Positions 49,636-62,394 are shown, numbered from the stretch's first letter. The stretch: 64,000 nt of DNA from Notospermus geniculatus (GCA_002633025.1 NMRB01000296.1:234596-298595); one strand, 5' to 3'. Numbers and translations are program-made. Notes: generated by a model not told the origin, from the letters alone.

Positions 49636-51769
49636 TCGCAGTTGTGGAAGAGGGCCTGTGGAGGACATCTTGTGTCTTCATACAGATGACGCTTAACTGA
49701 TATGTAGGTTGGCACGAACCGTAGGTTCAGGAGGCCTGGATCTGAATTGGGCCTCGCACCCTCGTGGGAAAACACACGAACCATGCTGATGGATTTATGA
49801 AATTAAATCTTCATTGATGGTGCACACAGGATGAATTTACGTCGATTCTCTCGAGACCAGAGCTGGATATTGGTTGATATGATGAATAACCGGCTATGGT
49901 TTTGATCGGTTCGCTCTGGTGGTGCGAGTTAATTGAATTACATTCTGTATGAGAATAGAAACAGCTGTCTATTAGGCAACATGAAATTTGATGGTGTTTG
50001 TTCATGATGGGTCATCCTTGTACATCATTGAAACAGTTACATGTGTTTAAACAATACAGTAACATANTGCAACAATCTATAGTTCTAAACATTCTTCCAC
50101 GCAGTCTCTGTCAGTATGACAATATCACAAAAATCTCATGCACCAGGATGTAGGTGGCTTAACAAAGACATACAATGAAAACCTTCTTTTCAGAATATGT
50201 TTTGGACTGACAGATGCCATAGCTTCATATTTCTCATTCCTTGGCATTGGCCAGAAACCTAAAACTGTCACACACCTTGCTGGAAGACAAAGGGACTAAA
50301 CTGTCGAAGTTGGCATCTTATAAATGTCAAATGAACCCTTTCCTAAAATACTTCATTTATTAGAATCTTCGAGAAGAAAATTTGGAATGAGTCTTGGTCT
50401 ATATCCTTCATGGTGTCATGTCTACAATGTTCTGACGGCTGTCATGATCATAAAGTAATGCCAATACCAATTAAGAGGATTACCTTTAAACTTAGTTAAA
50501 AAATATCGTGGAGCTCAATGTCATTCTCATTCAACATTGTTCGAAGACAAAAGGTGTCATTCAAAAGACACTGAATCAATCATTTCCTATTTTGCTAACC
50601 CAACACGTGCTTCCCTGATGGGATTTCAAAAAGACGATGTTCCCAGAACCCTGTCAAGTTCGGAGTTTAATTCAGGATGCGCAAGTCTTTTGGGGATTAG
50701 ACCGTAAAGTTGATCATACTGAAGCCTCACTTCAAAGACGTTTGGGCATTTGTCGATCTATTTTGTTCAGTATTCTATTACAAAACCAAACGTTGGTACA
50801 CAACGGCAACATCAGTGGAATACTAACGCTGCGATGTGTGGACAATCTTGCGTGTCCTGGTTCTGCGATTTTCGCCTATGCGCCTCATGGGATCTCTCAC
50901 TCTCATCAAATCCGTCGACAACTTCCATGCGTTGGTTGGGAATAAGCGAACATTGATGGCGTATGACTAGGATGATTCCGCTGGGGAGACAACGTCAAAT
51001 TATGTCGGAACGCATCATTGGTCAGGTTGAATTAAAACCACATACATACTGTATGGACGTGTGTGATCTGGCAAGTGGAAAAACAACTGTTGGTATGTGT
51101 AGTATAAACCAAGGCTTGTTCATTTCAGAGGGAAAAGATGAAAAATCTCCTTTGTGTATTTGTGACCTTGTTTTGTTTCAATATTTACCAAGGCTTCCAG
51201 ACTTGGCCAAACTGCAAGTGCATGGAGGCAACAGGGCAGAAGATGACAAAGGATTTATGGCTAGCATGACATGTACAATCGGATGGAGTCCCTTGCACTG
51301 ATAGAACCTAAAAAGAATTTGTTCCGTCTTGTCGCAATGCAGCACAAGAAGACAGAAGATGACAAAAGCAATAGATTTGAAGCACCGTGTATCAAATTCA
51401 TGGACATTTAGAAACCTTAGTCGAAAGCATAAACATAAACAACCTTGGAATGAATCGCTGCAGATAACTAACGGCGGCAGTTCTCACGTTGATAGATTTT
51501 TATGCGTCTGCTGACATACGATGAACCCAATCAATGGAGATGTTGTCTTTGCATCATAACTAAACACTGTCGCCCTGCATTTTGCTTTTACGAAATTAAT
51601 CAAAAAAGGATGGCAACTTTGTCAAGACAACCAATTCCTTCGACATGTTGCTGTCAAATGATTGAACCATGACTTCTGCTGGGTTCCATTGACCGGTTGG
51701 TAATAAAGGAATGAAGTCACTGGCATCAATTTTACAGCATATGACAGACCCTTTTCCCCTCTGACGTAG
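49636..51769. other. Non-coding, nothing firm
   Basis: Contains a lone N at 50067. Frames at 50637-50945 and 50963-51301 (about 100-112 codons) match no known family and have no supporting splice sites. Confidence 0.35.
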
Positions 51770-51915
51770 CTGAAAAAAGGCAGTTTTGTCACAATTCTTC
51801 CTGCAAAAAAGGTAGTTCTTGCTTCAAAAAAGACAGTTTTGTCACTGTTCTGGCTGCAAAGTCGATGATTTTGTCACCATTCTTTCTGGAGAAAAGACAT
51901 TTTTGTGACCATTCC
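51770..51915. repeat. Degenerate minisatellite, about 31-bp units
   Basis: The core CTGCAAAAAAGGCAGTTTTG followed by TCAC.ATTCTT recurs about 4.5 times with divergence. Not coding. Confidence 0.6.
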
Positions 51916-52508
51916 TACACCTATGCACCAGATATAATCCACTTGATCGAAACCAACTAAGTGTCTTGTGATGATTGATCCAGGCCATTGGACATGATCC
52001 ACCAGAAGTGCCCTCACGGAAGACACCAATAAAAGGGATCAAGGTGTGAGAATGATTGTCTCTTAACTACCGTAACATGCCATTAATGGCATTACGCTGA
52101 CATTCGTTGGTGAGGAGAGCACATGGTAACTGTGCCCTAGGCGATTGGTGGACAGTTTCTCGCAATGTAGCACTAACGGCTCGGTGTTGTCAAATAACAA
52201 AAAAGATATATCTCGCGGTGCTATTTTGTTGGTCGGGTTTTTCTCCTGTTCAATGTCAGGTGAAGGCATATCGGAACAACTGTGACCAGGCGATATTTGA
52301 CTTGAATTACATCAGTCACTGACTGGCCAGCGCCGTGTGTCATTTTCTTCTTGTAAAATCGCCTCCGGGCTGAGCAAATGGTCCACATGTTGACCGATGG
52401 CGACTCGGAGGCACCTTTGCGTACATATATCACTTTTATTATTCACTTCCATATCAACCTTTCATTTTTTTGCAGGAAATATATGTTGTAGTTTTTTTGT
52501 TGCTCTAG

Positions 52509-52779
52509 CAACAGTTGGAGCAGGTTTTTCTCTTGGTCCATTCGGGAGTAAATCACTCCTACAGACATAATGGAAATGCCTCATCACCAGCAACATTTTA
52601 CTTATTCAATACTTCTGAATACACAACTGCAAATGCATTTTTATTGGCCAATTACGCTTACTCAGACTTCAGCAACTTGACAGCCGACCGTGCAAGAAAC
52701 CACTTCCTTTCCTGTAGAATTTATCGTAGTGTTTCTCTATTCCCCATTGATTCACAAAAAGCCACACTCTCATGGAAAG
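52509..52779 (+). CDS. Weak candidate exon, unknown product
   Basis: The frame opens after a good pyrimidine tract and acceptor (TTTTTTTGTTGCTCTAG) and ends at AAAG|GTAACT, giving 271 nt, phase 0 in and phase 1 out. The translation includes HNGNASSPATFYLFNTSEYT and DFSNLTADRARNHFLSC, with two N-glycosylation-like sites (NAS, NLT). Another strong acceptor, CATTTTTTTGCAG, lies 33 bases upstream but would add an in-frame stop. No family is recognised and no partner exons were found, so this may well be chance. Confidence 0.2.
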
Positions 52780-54960
52780 GTAACTGATCGTTTCTTTGAC
52801 ATGCATCCTTTATGAAAGGAAATATAATGTCATTCGGCTAATGAATAGCACTGACGGGTTACTCTGTTCAGGGAACTGTACACGGTGCTGCACTATATTG
52901 TGTCGGTGGCAGGAAATATATTGTTCAAAGGCCAAACTCAACAAGGTCACAAGGATAAATATTAAATGATACATGGTGAGATAAGTGCATTGAGTTTATA
53001 ATCCACATGCATCAATTTGGGAGAGATTTCTATATGGATGAGACAGCAGTAATGATCCTTTCAAGATTATTTGGGTTTAGAAGTGAGAGGTTGATGTATT
53101 CTAGTGATGTTTTTTATGATCGTCAGATAAGCCGTTTTTTTGCTGTTCAATGTGAAAATACCGTGACTTTGACTTTCAAGATGTCTGAAACCTAATTTTC
53201 TGTTTACTGTCAATAGAGGAAGTTCATCGCTCAATATCCTTCGGCAAATTTACGTTTACGAAACTCAAAACAGTTCATCACGAACGTATTACACTTCGTC
53301 ACATCAGAACGACAATTTGGCACGGTTATTTTTCAAAATGACTCACGAGGTTGACACTGCAGAGGAGAGGTGATTGCGTTTAATTTTTACACCAGCGTTA
53401 CAAGCGTCGAGTAAGGCAAAGAAATTTCTTCATCACAATGACGGAATTTTATGCAAACTTGACACATGGTTCTGCAGCATCCGTGTTGTCGCTTGCCGTT
53501 TCTGTGTTGTGTATTTCTGTTGAATGATGGTGACTATAAACATGTACTCGAAGGCCACGGTAAAACAGAACGAAAGAAAAGGATGGATTCCGGTGAAGAA
53601 AAACTAGTGAAAATCTCCACCATGAATAAAACATAAAATGCATTTCAGTGAACTGAAGTAATTTAGCGATAACAAGGATTTATTGTGAACATGAGACATA
53701 TAAATCTCACACGATTTGAGAAATGTGGTCATGAATGAGGGAATGGCCTATTGAATAGCAATGTGGTGTTTTATCGTCAGGGAACTATCTTTTTTGACTG
53801 AGGCTTAGCAGGTTTATTCCCATTTTGCCCTTTTCCCAATTTGGCCCCTATTACCAACTGAACAGCTTGAATAGCTTACCCAAACCCAAACCTAGACCTC
53901 AACCTTGGAAGAAAATTGGTATAAGTGAAACGGAGACACTGTTCCAGTATGCTAAAACACATACAACATTCACTCTCCACCTTGGTACCAAAATGTTTAC
54001 CATTTGCGGAAAACCTGTTCTTGACTTTCTGCCTCAGTTACTAAAGATAGATGCATCCGTTTAGTTGTGGAGGATCTGTGAAAGAAGTGAAGGCTGCCAG
54101 GGCCTTTTGCTACTGCATCAGTGATTCTTAACGACTAAAAGAAGACTAGCGCAGAAGAAAGAAGGTTGCCGACGCCCTGAGCAATTGGCACTATAAAGCT
54201 GCCATGGTTACAAAAATCTCTTACACTTTTATATACCCAACAAAGAGTAGTTGGGGGGTAGATGTACGTGATACACCTGTTTAGTGGTCAGTGACCTTCC
54301 GATCAAATGCCCATCACTCTGACAAACATCGCACCAACCCAGACTTTGTATAGAATATGGGCAGACACAACTGAATACCAACGAGTAATAATACTGTGGA
54401 TTTAGACAAGAGATCATAGAAAATGGGTGGACAAGCACTCAAGAAAATGATGCGGGCTTCTCCATTCATATATCATAGATGACGACACACTGGTTTATGG
54501 CCGAATAAATGTGACACATCTATGAGGGAATGAAGACCCTAACGACCTCGAACATGAGATACGAACATTTCTTTATCGTTATCAGAAGTGTTAGGTGTAA
54601 GTGGCGGACACTAACGATTTGTTACACACGATTTTGACGAGAGCCGCAGCATCTCAGTAATGGTTTGGAGATACTTTTTTCATGATTTTACTGCGAATTA
54701 TTGTCTAAAATTTACGTGCTTTTTTATTCGGCAGCTGAATGTGGAATACTTAAACATAGAATAGCCTATATCCATGCAAACCAGACAGGCAATTATAGGA
54801 ACACTTCAGACTTCAGCTGGACAGAAGAATATTGAATGTCCTTTGGCTTCCTAATTGCATGTTTCTGAAGTTATTGGTGTGCTGTGACTTGAGATTTGCT
54901 GTGCGGTATTCCTTAGAAGCTTTGAAGTTACTTGGTGACAGTTGAGGTCAAAATACCTTA
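52780..54960. other. Non-coding, nothing recognised
   Basis: Short frames only, for example 53825-54064; no element ends seen. Confidence 0.35.
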
Positions 54961-55200
54961 GTTGACCAGTGGGTCAAGCCCCTGAGTTGGCTGGTGGGGT
55001 TAAATCCCAGAGTTGACCGGTGGGGTCCAGTTCGCAAGTTGGCTGGTGGGGGGGGGGGGTCATATCTCTGTGTTAACCGGTGGAGTTAAATCCCTCAGTT
55101 GATCGATGGGGGCCCAGTCCCTTAGCTGACTGGGGGGTCCTATCCCTGAGTTGGCAGTGGGGACCAATCCCTGTATTGGCCAGTGGGGTCGAATCCATGA
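54961..55200. repeat. 26-bp minisatellite, about 9 degenerate units
   Basis: Units follow the pattern GTTGACCGGTGGGGT then ...AATCCCTGA. About nine units of 25-27 bp are visible, one expanded by a run of about 12 G near 55050. Strong G/C strand asymmetry. Not a multiple of three, so not a coding repeat. Confidence 0.75.
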
Positions 55201-58200
55201 GTGAAGTCAGATCCTGCTTGACCTGTGAAGTAAAGTGAGATCAAATCCCTGCGTTTAACAATACGCTGCATCTCTACTCAACGGAGTCGGTCCTCTGAAT
55301 TCATGGATGTCACCCCTTGGAGCTGATGTGGTGTAAAATGATTGGATTACATGGCTATGACAGGTTGCAAGGTCAGGATGAACAGTTGACAGGTTGCAGA
55401 AATCTGTATGTTATCAGGGTTTGGATCGTAATCGCTCGCTGGTTGTCACACACTGTTTCTTGCAAATCGAGTTCTCGTCAAGGTCGCTGGCACTTTTGTT
55501 GTTGTCCTCGAGAATTAGTCGTAAGAAGTGAGATCGTGTTCACAGCTCAGCTGGAGGACATCATTGATTTGTTATTATCACATATCTGTGATGATAGACA
55601 CTGTAAGCAGCGGCAACATTTCTTGGGAGTTACTCCTCTCAGTTCTTTATCCATTGGAGACTGTTAAATATCATGTAGTCATGTAATCTATCATGGATGG
55701 ATGATAAAACCGGTTATTATCTGGTGAACTAGGTGTAATGTAAAGGACGTTAATGATTGCTGCACATGATGGTCGGGGGAGTAGGCTGGCAATCCAGTGT
55801 CATTGGTGAAGGAAGGATTGGTTTAGGTCTGGCTCAACCTCAATTTATTGGGTAATCATGGGTTTGAGTAGATCTGTGTAATCTAAGGAGTAATGATTTG
55901 GTTGTACGGTGGTTGGATGAATATCGCCAGTGTTTCAGGGTCCTCTGCGCCTGCTGCATATTCCATGTCCAATACTGCAGTCATCATTGCACCGTCTCTG
56001 TCATCATTGCACTTCTCTCCTTCCCTCCACAAATGCCATCATCATCTTTCCTCCATCGCCACCACTTTCATTCCACATTCACCGTGCATTCCATTCCATC
56101 TGAACATTCAACAAAAGTACACGCAGCGAAAAATCCCCTCACCTTTCTGCACGTCACCCTATACGCTTGAGCTTTTTAAATGACGCATCCTGCAGTAGTT
56201 TCCCCAAACATGCCAAAAGCATTCACTTGTTCTAGTAATTTCTATATTGCTTCAACCTCAATCACATTTGTCCTCCATGTAGTTTAACATTTGCCCTGGG
56301 CTTGAACATCGGAGATTATTATGTCAAAACAGATCGGCGTTTCGTGTTGAGGTCTCACTTTGCCGGCATATAGCTCCGAGCTTGTGGTAATCGAGTGAGC
56401 ATCTATATAATGACTTCCTCTGATTGAATCACAGGATGAGACGATGGCTCGATCATGTGTGGTAAGAATTTGTTTTTACCAACACGGGCCATTGCTTTGG
56501 AAATGTCAGGACAGGTGGTGTGACGAGGAAGGAGGACAGGAGATGCTTTCGTATTTGTGACCGCTAGGAAATCCACAAGTCCATTTGATCAATTGGACTG
56601 GAATCAGGCCGATTCCGTGTGCCAGTGATCGATGCTTTGAATGTTTTGGGTCTTTGCTCTTTGGCCACACTGCAAAAAGCTCACATAATACATTGCCGGT
56701 CAACCAACCTTCAGTTAACACAGGAAATGTTCATTCCCCTTGACGAACCTTAAAACCTATGATTACCCTCATGGGCCTTCTTCAGCCATGTTCTGCAGCA
56801 ATGGACATTTTTCGGTTGAAGAATTTTTCCCCTAATGAGAATTTCACTGCTTGGAGTGAGCGATCGCAACCGCGTTTGTCGTCAACCTTGTCCCCAGGGA
56901 TCAGAATCCGCCACCACCTGGCCATCATTATAACGAGCATGTGTGGCTGGACCTTGTTCATGGAGCATTAAAAAAATGTTGGCGCCACGGAATTGCATTG
57001 TTCTTCGTTATAATGTAGCGTTGTGGTGATTGCGGCCAAGGTTTTGTGTTGTACTGAGAGGAACGCAGGTGCTTGGCTCACGGCTTACGATTTTGTGAAC
57101 TTTTTAACCTCCTTGGTACATTGTTTTGGTTTCTCTGTCATTACTGGCCGTGTGTCGTCCATCTTCAGTGAGGTGTCTTCTTTTCTTGTTGCGTTCATGG
57201 AGTCACCGACTACCAAGGGCATTCGACGACCAAAGGTCGTTTGGGAGCTGATCACGGAAAGGATGATCACACTCTCTACAACCCATTCTCTCGAGAATCA
57301 GAATCTATGATACAAAAACGCTGTCAATACTTTCTATTTTTGGCCATGTGTGTGACAGACAATGCCGGAAATCTGGCGTACAGATCACACTTTCGTGTTA
57401 CATGTGTATGTCACCTTGACAGTCACACCGACAGTCCATTGAGGATCGTCCCTTACGACCCGTCTCATGAAGATTTGTGTTTGAGCATACTCCATGTTTG
57501 TCCCGGCGTGTGGCGTATGATTGACAAGCTACAGGATGTATGCATACAAACTGGTCCAATCTAAGAAGGGCAAGAATGGAATAGATCACCTATAGGAAGT
57601 GTACTGTTATGACAGGTCAGTTACAGTGGAGACAATTGTGTGGCGCTGATCTTGATGTTGCGAGTTGTTATTTTAGTGTCACCTGCTTCTGTCTTGCACA
57701 TCAAACATTTCGATTAAGATCGGTGACGCAACATTCTCTCATCATTTGACGTTCATGGCATTTGACGTTCATGATCAGGGCAGTTCAAACAATTTTTCAG
57801 CTGTACTTGTCATCGTTTAAAGACGAATAAAAACATTGATCTGTTTCTTGTTTGATTTTATCACAACATGGACATGATAAATATGGGTGACTTGCTATAC
57901 GATAATTGCAAATTCCACGCCCTTTTTTTATGGAAAATCAATTCCTGTGAATTTACACGCCATGGGCCAGAGTGGTCATTATTATTTTGTGCATATTTAC
58001 ACTCAGTTATCCAGAGTTCACCAATGGATTATTCAAGCTGAGCGCTGTGTGCTGTGGCTCTCAAGCTGACATTTAATGCTAGTTTAAAAATAGAAAAAAA
58101 CAGAGAAAGCAAATGAAAAATAATGGGATCTATAGTACGTTCCATATCATTTTTAATAGAGGACAAAATGCCACTGTCGCGCTGTATTATCTGCTTGTGT

Positions 58201-58370
58201 CTGGATGAGCTATCATCTGATATCCACATCAATTACTGCGGTCAGACGACTTTTGACGGACCCCTGCCGGAAACATTTCAGATGGGAATAAAAGAGCTAA
58301 TTTTTCCGTGCTAGTTCCACTCTCCGATGGTTAGGTCGAGGGTGAAAGGGAGAAATGGGAATAAACCAAT
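55201..58370. other. Non-coding, nothing firm
   Basis: Frames at 55317-55667 and 57241-57564 are unrecognised and lack splice support. No repeat structure was found. Confidence 0.35.
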
Positions 58371-58589
58371 CTGGAGTCCATCACACACCACAACAACACT
58401 ACTGTCTCCAGCGCATGCTGGGTAAAGTACCATACTCAAGTAAGGGGCTATTGAGTTTGGACCTCACAGTCTGGAGCCCAACACTCAACCAGTCACCACT
58501 GCTCTCTCCAGCGCATGCTGGGTAAAGTTTCATACTCAAGTAAGGGGCTATTCAGTTTGGACCTCACAGTCTGGAGCCCAACACTCAAN
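58371..58589. repeat. 100-bp tandem duplication ending at a single N
   Basis: CTGGAGCCCAACACTCAA occurs at 58471 and 58571, and GCGCATGCTGGGTAAAGT at 58411 and 58511, a period of exactly 100. The array stops at the lone N at 58589, so its true copy number may be unresolved. Confidence 0.8.
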
Positions 58590-60262
58590 CCAACACAAGA
58601 TTACCACCGCTGACCAGCGTACATCATTTTCCTCTCTCTTCTCATTGACTCATTAACGGGAGTCAAGTGGACAGATCAGGCTCTACACCACTCACGGCGG
58701 GCAGGTTGCAGCTCTCAGAGGTCTCATCAATATTCATTCAGTTAACGGAATGTTTGCCCAATGTTTTTCGCAAGTCCATTTAGCGAAGGTCAGCACTTTT
58801 GTTCATGTGCCATGCCGGGTGGTTTTAACACCTTGGAGATCTTGACTGGTGTGGCATTGATGGGTTAGGAAGATACTGCTTTGATGTTGGTGTTTCTAAA
58901 ATCTCTGTTGTTTCCTCTTGCCATGGTCATAGGCCTCCCTTAAGTTAAGAGCTGGGTCCCCTAGCATAACTGATCCTCAACAGAGTTCCGGTACTGGTTG
59001 GTTAAATGGAATTTAGGAGAGAACTGGAGGATTGGTAGAACCCTATTCCATAGAGGCTAGGGATGGAGTTGCCCCCTCAGTCAGAGAGAACAGGCCATGC
59101 AGGGAATCTTGCACTTGTAAAATGACGTGCATCGTTTCCACTCCTCTTCTCTTCCACACTTGGGCACATCCGGTAGGATAGAGTCTACATGACCCCCCAT
59201 TGTCAGTCTACATTATATGACTGAATCCCTTGGTGATATATCCACCGATTGACTCATGCAACATTGAAAACGAAAATGACAGCAAGGGAAATTGATATAT
59301 ATTTTCATCAACCTGGAAGGATTTTTTATTGGTAGGCATACGGAGTTTGCTAACCAAGTGCAAAATCATGTAAGGTCGGAATATATGACTCTTGTCAACA
59401 GTGGGAAGTTGACTGTACTTTTGTATGTGATTCTGTTGCATATGTACAGCTTTTGGGGTAGACTTAGACCGAAACTGGTTTCTATTGCTTCCAGTTTAGT
59501 GTCGTCATTAGAGGTGAAAACAGGATTATTAGATTTCATTACGTGTCATAATGGTAGTGCCCATATCTCTTAGGCAACATGAAGTTCCAAGTATTTGCTC
59601 TGTGGAGGAGGACCGACTCCGTCGGGAAGGGGAGTTCTCCCACTTGTACTTTTGGTGTTTTCTGCCGCACACCTGCTAGACAACGAGTGCATCTGAAAAT
59701 GGCACCACAATCCAGACAAGTTTGGGTGCCTGCAGCCTCCATCAGTTTCATTGTCTTCAATGCTGATATGGTTGAGATCTTTATGGTTGTATCCCAAACC
59801 AGTCCTTGAACAGATGATCCTTGCAAACATGCTCACTCATTCACAAACACTTCTTGATCTTGGCCTGTCATTCATATTCTCGATGCTATTTGTCATCTCT
59901 ATATCCCTATTTATCCCCAATAAGCATCGTAATCCGTCCGTGCAATATCTTCACACTTCTTGTACATGATCTGTGTACATATATATGGTGGTCACTTTGC
60001 GATAGAATATGAAGTGGGGTAGTCCATCTTCTGTGCACATGGCTGCAGTATATGATGTGTGTCCATATATTGGTCAACTTGTGGTGGAATGCGCTCAGCC
60101 GGCCATTGTACTATTTCTGTCATTGACATGGTATCAAGAAATTGGTCACAAATTATCAATCTGCTGATAGTTTTATGATGAAAAATCTCACATTGGGATC
60201 TCCTGTCGAAAGGCAAGTCGTGCACCAGAGTGTATTATGTGAGATATATATGACTTAATTCA
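58590..60262. other. Non-coding, nothing firm
   Basis: Around 59540-59830 all three minus-strand frames and one plus-strand frame are open, one with a CLDC..FRCTRC cysteine pattern. Openness in competing frames makes a real exon doubtful. Confidence 0.3.
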
Positions 60263-60421
60263 TCGTTTCCACGACGTAACTCCGACAGTGTCCGCCATTG
60301 CTGACGTCGCCATAATGACGCAAAGCCGGGGGCAAAATGCATTGCTAATGACGCAAACATAATGCAAGGCCGGGGGGCAAAACGCGCAACGTCACAGGAA
60401 GATGTTACGTCATGGAAACGA
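60263..60421. mobile_element. MITE-like inverted repeat with TCGTTTCCAYGACGTAAC ends
   Basis: TCGTTTCCACGACGTAAC at the left and the inverted right end TCGTTTCCATGACGTAAC differ at one base. TTAAT lies close to both ends (about 60255 and 60422), a possible AT-rich target duplication. The interior has a direct repeat (AATGACGCAAA..., GGCCGGGGGGCAAAA). Several TGACG half-sites, including TGACGTCG and TTACGTCAT, resemble CRE/AP-1-type sites. Confidence 0.65.
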
Positions 60422-60911
60422 TTAATAGCAGAGAGAATATTCCCTTGATTTGATTTTGTCATCAGAATGGGATTATATAATGATATAAAGCAGGGCCTTG
60501 CTGGGAGAATGGCCCCATGAATACGAGTGGCTAAAACAATGCTTTCAAAGTGCAACATTCTGAAAGTATGTCTGTCTGTCTACATGAACTTTCCACGGAT
60601 GCATCGTGAAAAGTGTTGTGGGAGCTGCATACTACAGATCCATCCATCCTCGACTGTATTTATGAATAGCCCAAATTATCTTATGGAAATGAAGAAAGAA
60701 GTTAATCGCTTCTGATCGACATCACAAAGCAGCTTATGACATCATTCGAAAGATCTGCTGGAGTGTATGCTTTTGAATGTTCGTGTCAAAGGCCGACTAC
60801 TATCTGTAGTAGTTTGATGTTGATCTTGTATTTTTTAGCGAGTAATTGAACCAAATGGAGTTTTCTATTACTCAATTGAGGATGAATATTGATGTGGTAC
60901 CCGTGGTGCAC
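60422..60911. other. Non-coding, nothing recognised
   Basis: No supported feature. Confidence 0.35.
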
Positions 60912-61141
60912 GGTGAATATGAACGCCGCTGGAGTTTGGTCGAGGTAGCTGATGTTGTTTCAGAGGGTGAGCAAGTCCAAACGGCTCGATTTTGAACCAG
61001 CGGGGTGTGGGGTTACTTAGAGGCGAATTACCACCGCCAGTGGTGGAAGATGGTGAATGCGATCCCTGCTGGGGTTTGGTCGAGGTAGCTGATTGCACAG
61101 GGTAAGCGAGTCCTAGTACTTTGATTTTGAATCAGCTGAAA
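60912..61141. repeat. 140-bp direct repeat, about 1.6 copies
   Basis: GGTGAATATGAACGCCGCTGG at 60912 corresponds to GGTGAATGCGATCCCTGCTGG at 61052, and TTTGGTCGAGGTAGCTGAT follows in both. The downstream block GATTTTGAACCAGC / GATTTTGAATCAGC also matches. Diverged. Confidence 0.6.
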
Positions 61142-62221
61142 TTGCTACCGTACCGGCTTCGACGACAGGAAAAGTGAGTGGGAAGGAGATTCGTCACATT
61201 ATGGTCAGCAGTCACTGGTGTTTATCCTGGTAGTTTGTAGATTTTGCTTCCAAATGTTGATGGATGGCGGCATGCCCATACCTAGCAGCGATGTTCTCTT
61301 AAATGTCGCTCTGAAAAAAGNGTTCAGTCCCGCATTGGCCATTCCTGTTCATTTTGATCTCTGTAATCAGGACACGTCTCAATCAAGGACAGCATATGTT
61401 TATCCCAAAGGTGTCCATTGCAAAGATGAAAACTGTCATGTCACTTTCTAAATCTTTACGCCTTCTTTATGCAAAAGGATAGAGCTTCAAATCACTGAAG
61501 CCCATCTAGACGGCCGATTACCATCAACTGAAAGTTATACGCAATACTTGAACCCGATCTGAAAGGTTAATGAAGGATAATGAGGCCGGGTTCAAAGAGT
61601 TCTAAAGTCTCGACATATTTACTCCATCGACGTAATGGCCGTCAACTTTGACCAAATGTGATTAAGCCTACCCATGGGAGATCGTCAACGCGGCGGATGA
61701 CCTGCATCACGGTGTGATGATGTTCACACATCTGCGACATTCATCTCTTTATATTACCCGAGGGGAATATCTCGATGGTCTGTTGCCGTTCACTGGGATT
61801 CTCTGATCCTCTTCTGATCGTCTTTCAATTGGAAATCTTTGATTGTCTGGTCCGTCAATTCCTGGTTCCTGTCTCGTGGGACCTGGTCATTGACATGTAC
61901 ATTGAACTAGTCAACTGCTGATGAAATATTACGGCCGTTGGGATCATTGCACGAACCTCGTTTCAACTTCAGCCAAGCCTTGTGCCCCTTTCATCCTATG
62001 ATTAGTTTCCCTTGCAGGTGTTAACGTCAATATCAAGATCTCGCCCCTGTCAATTGCTTTATAGGGGAAGGTTGCATAGGATTGTTTTGAACAGTTTCAA
62101 GGTCAATGGGCAGAATGGAAAGACCAACATGTTGCCTTATGGCAAGCATTACTCATTACATTAGGCCTAGCCATTTCAGTGATTGAAGCATCCCGAAGGA
62201 TACCAGTGTGAAGGTATCCCT
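61142..62221. other. Intron-like DNA upstream of the TIA-1-like exon
   Basis: Contains a lone N at 61321. A TTTCCCTTGCAG acceptor-like site near 62018 opens a frame of about 28 codons that matches nothing. No RRM1-encoding exon was found. Confidence 0.35.
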
Positions 62222-62303
62222 TACATTACATGTCAACCTGTTCCATTACCTTATACATTACATGTCAACCTGTTCCATTACCTTATACATTACATGTCAA
62301 CAG
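62222..62303. repeat. 32-bp tandem repeat, about 2.6 copies
   Basis: The unit TACATTACATGTCAACCTGT plus TCCATTACCTTA starts at 62222, 62254 and 62286. The copies are nearly identical and end 34 bp before the exon at 62337, inside its upstream intron. Confidence 0.9.
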
Positions 62304-62336
62304 TAACTCATGGTGCCGTCTGCTTTTTCGTTGTAG

Positions 62337-62394
62337 GAAATGAAGGTGAACTGGGCGACGTCACCAGGAAACCAACAAAAACAAGACACAAGTA
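62337..62394 (+). CDS. TIA1/TIAL1-like: TIA-1/TIAR-family RNA-binding protein, internal exon (RRM1-RRM2 linker)
   Basis: Known role: TIA-1/TIAR proteins (fly Rox8) bind U-rich RNA with three RRM domains, act in alternative splicing and translational silencing, and sit in stress granules. Seen here: a 58-nt exon between a good acceptor (TGCTTTTTCGTTGTAG) and a strong donor (GTAAGTAT), entering in phase 0 and leaving in phase 1. It encodes EMKVNWATSPGNQQKQDTS plus one base of the next codon. KVNWAT is the last RNP-bearing strand of RRM1, and SPGNQ.K.D matches the linker of invertebrate family members; the vertebrate form is TPSSQKKDTS. The boundaries agree with the linker exon of vertebrate genes. 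RRM1 must be encoded upstream and RRM2 downstream of the window, and neither was found here. The exon is too short to separate TIA-1 from TIAR, and being a lone exon it could be part of a pseudogene. Confidence 0.85.

Noticed and set aside
59540-59830. Zinc-ribbon-like CLDC..FRCTRC frame
   Set aside because: The competing frames on both strands are equally open and protein-like, and no splice sites favour one.
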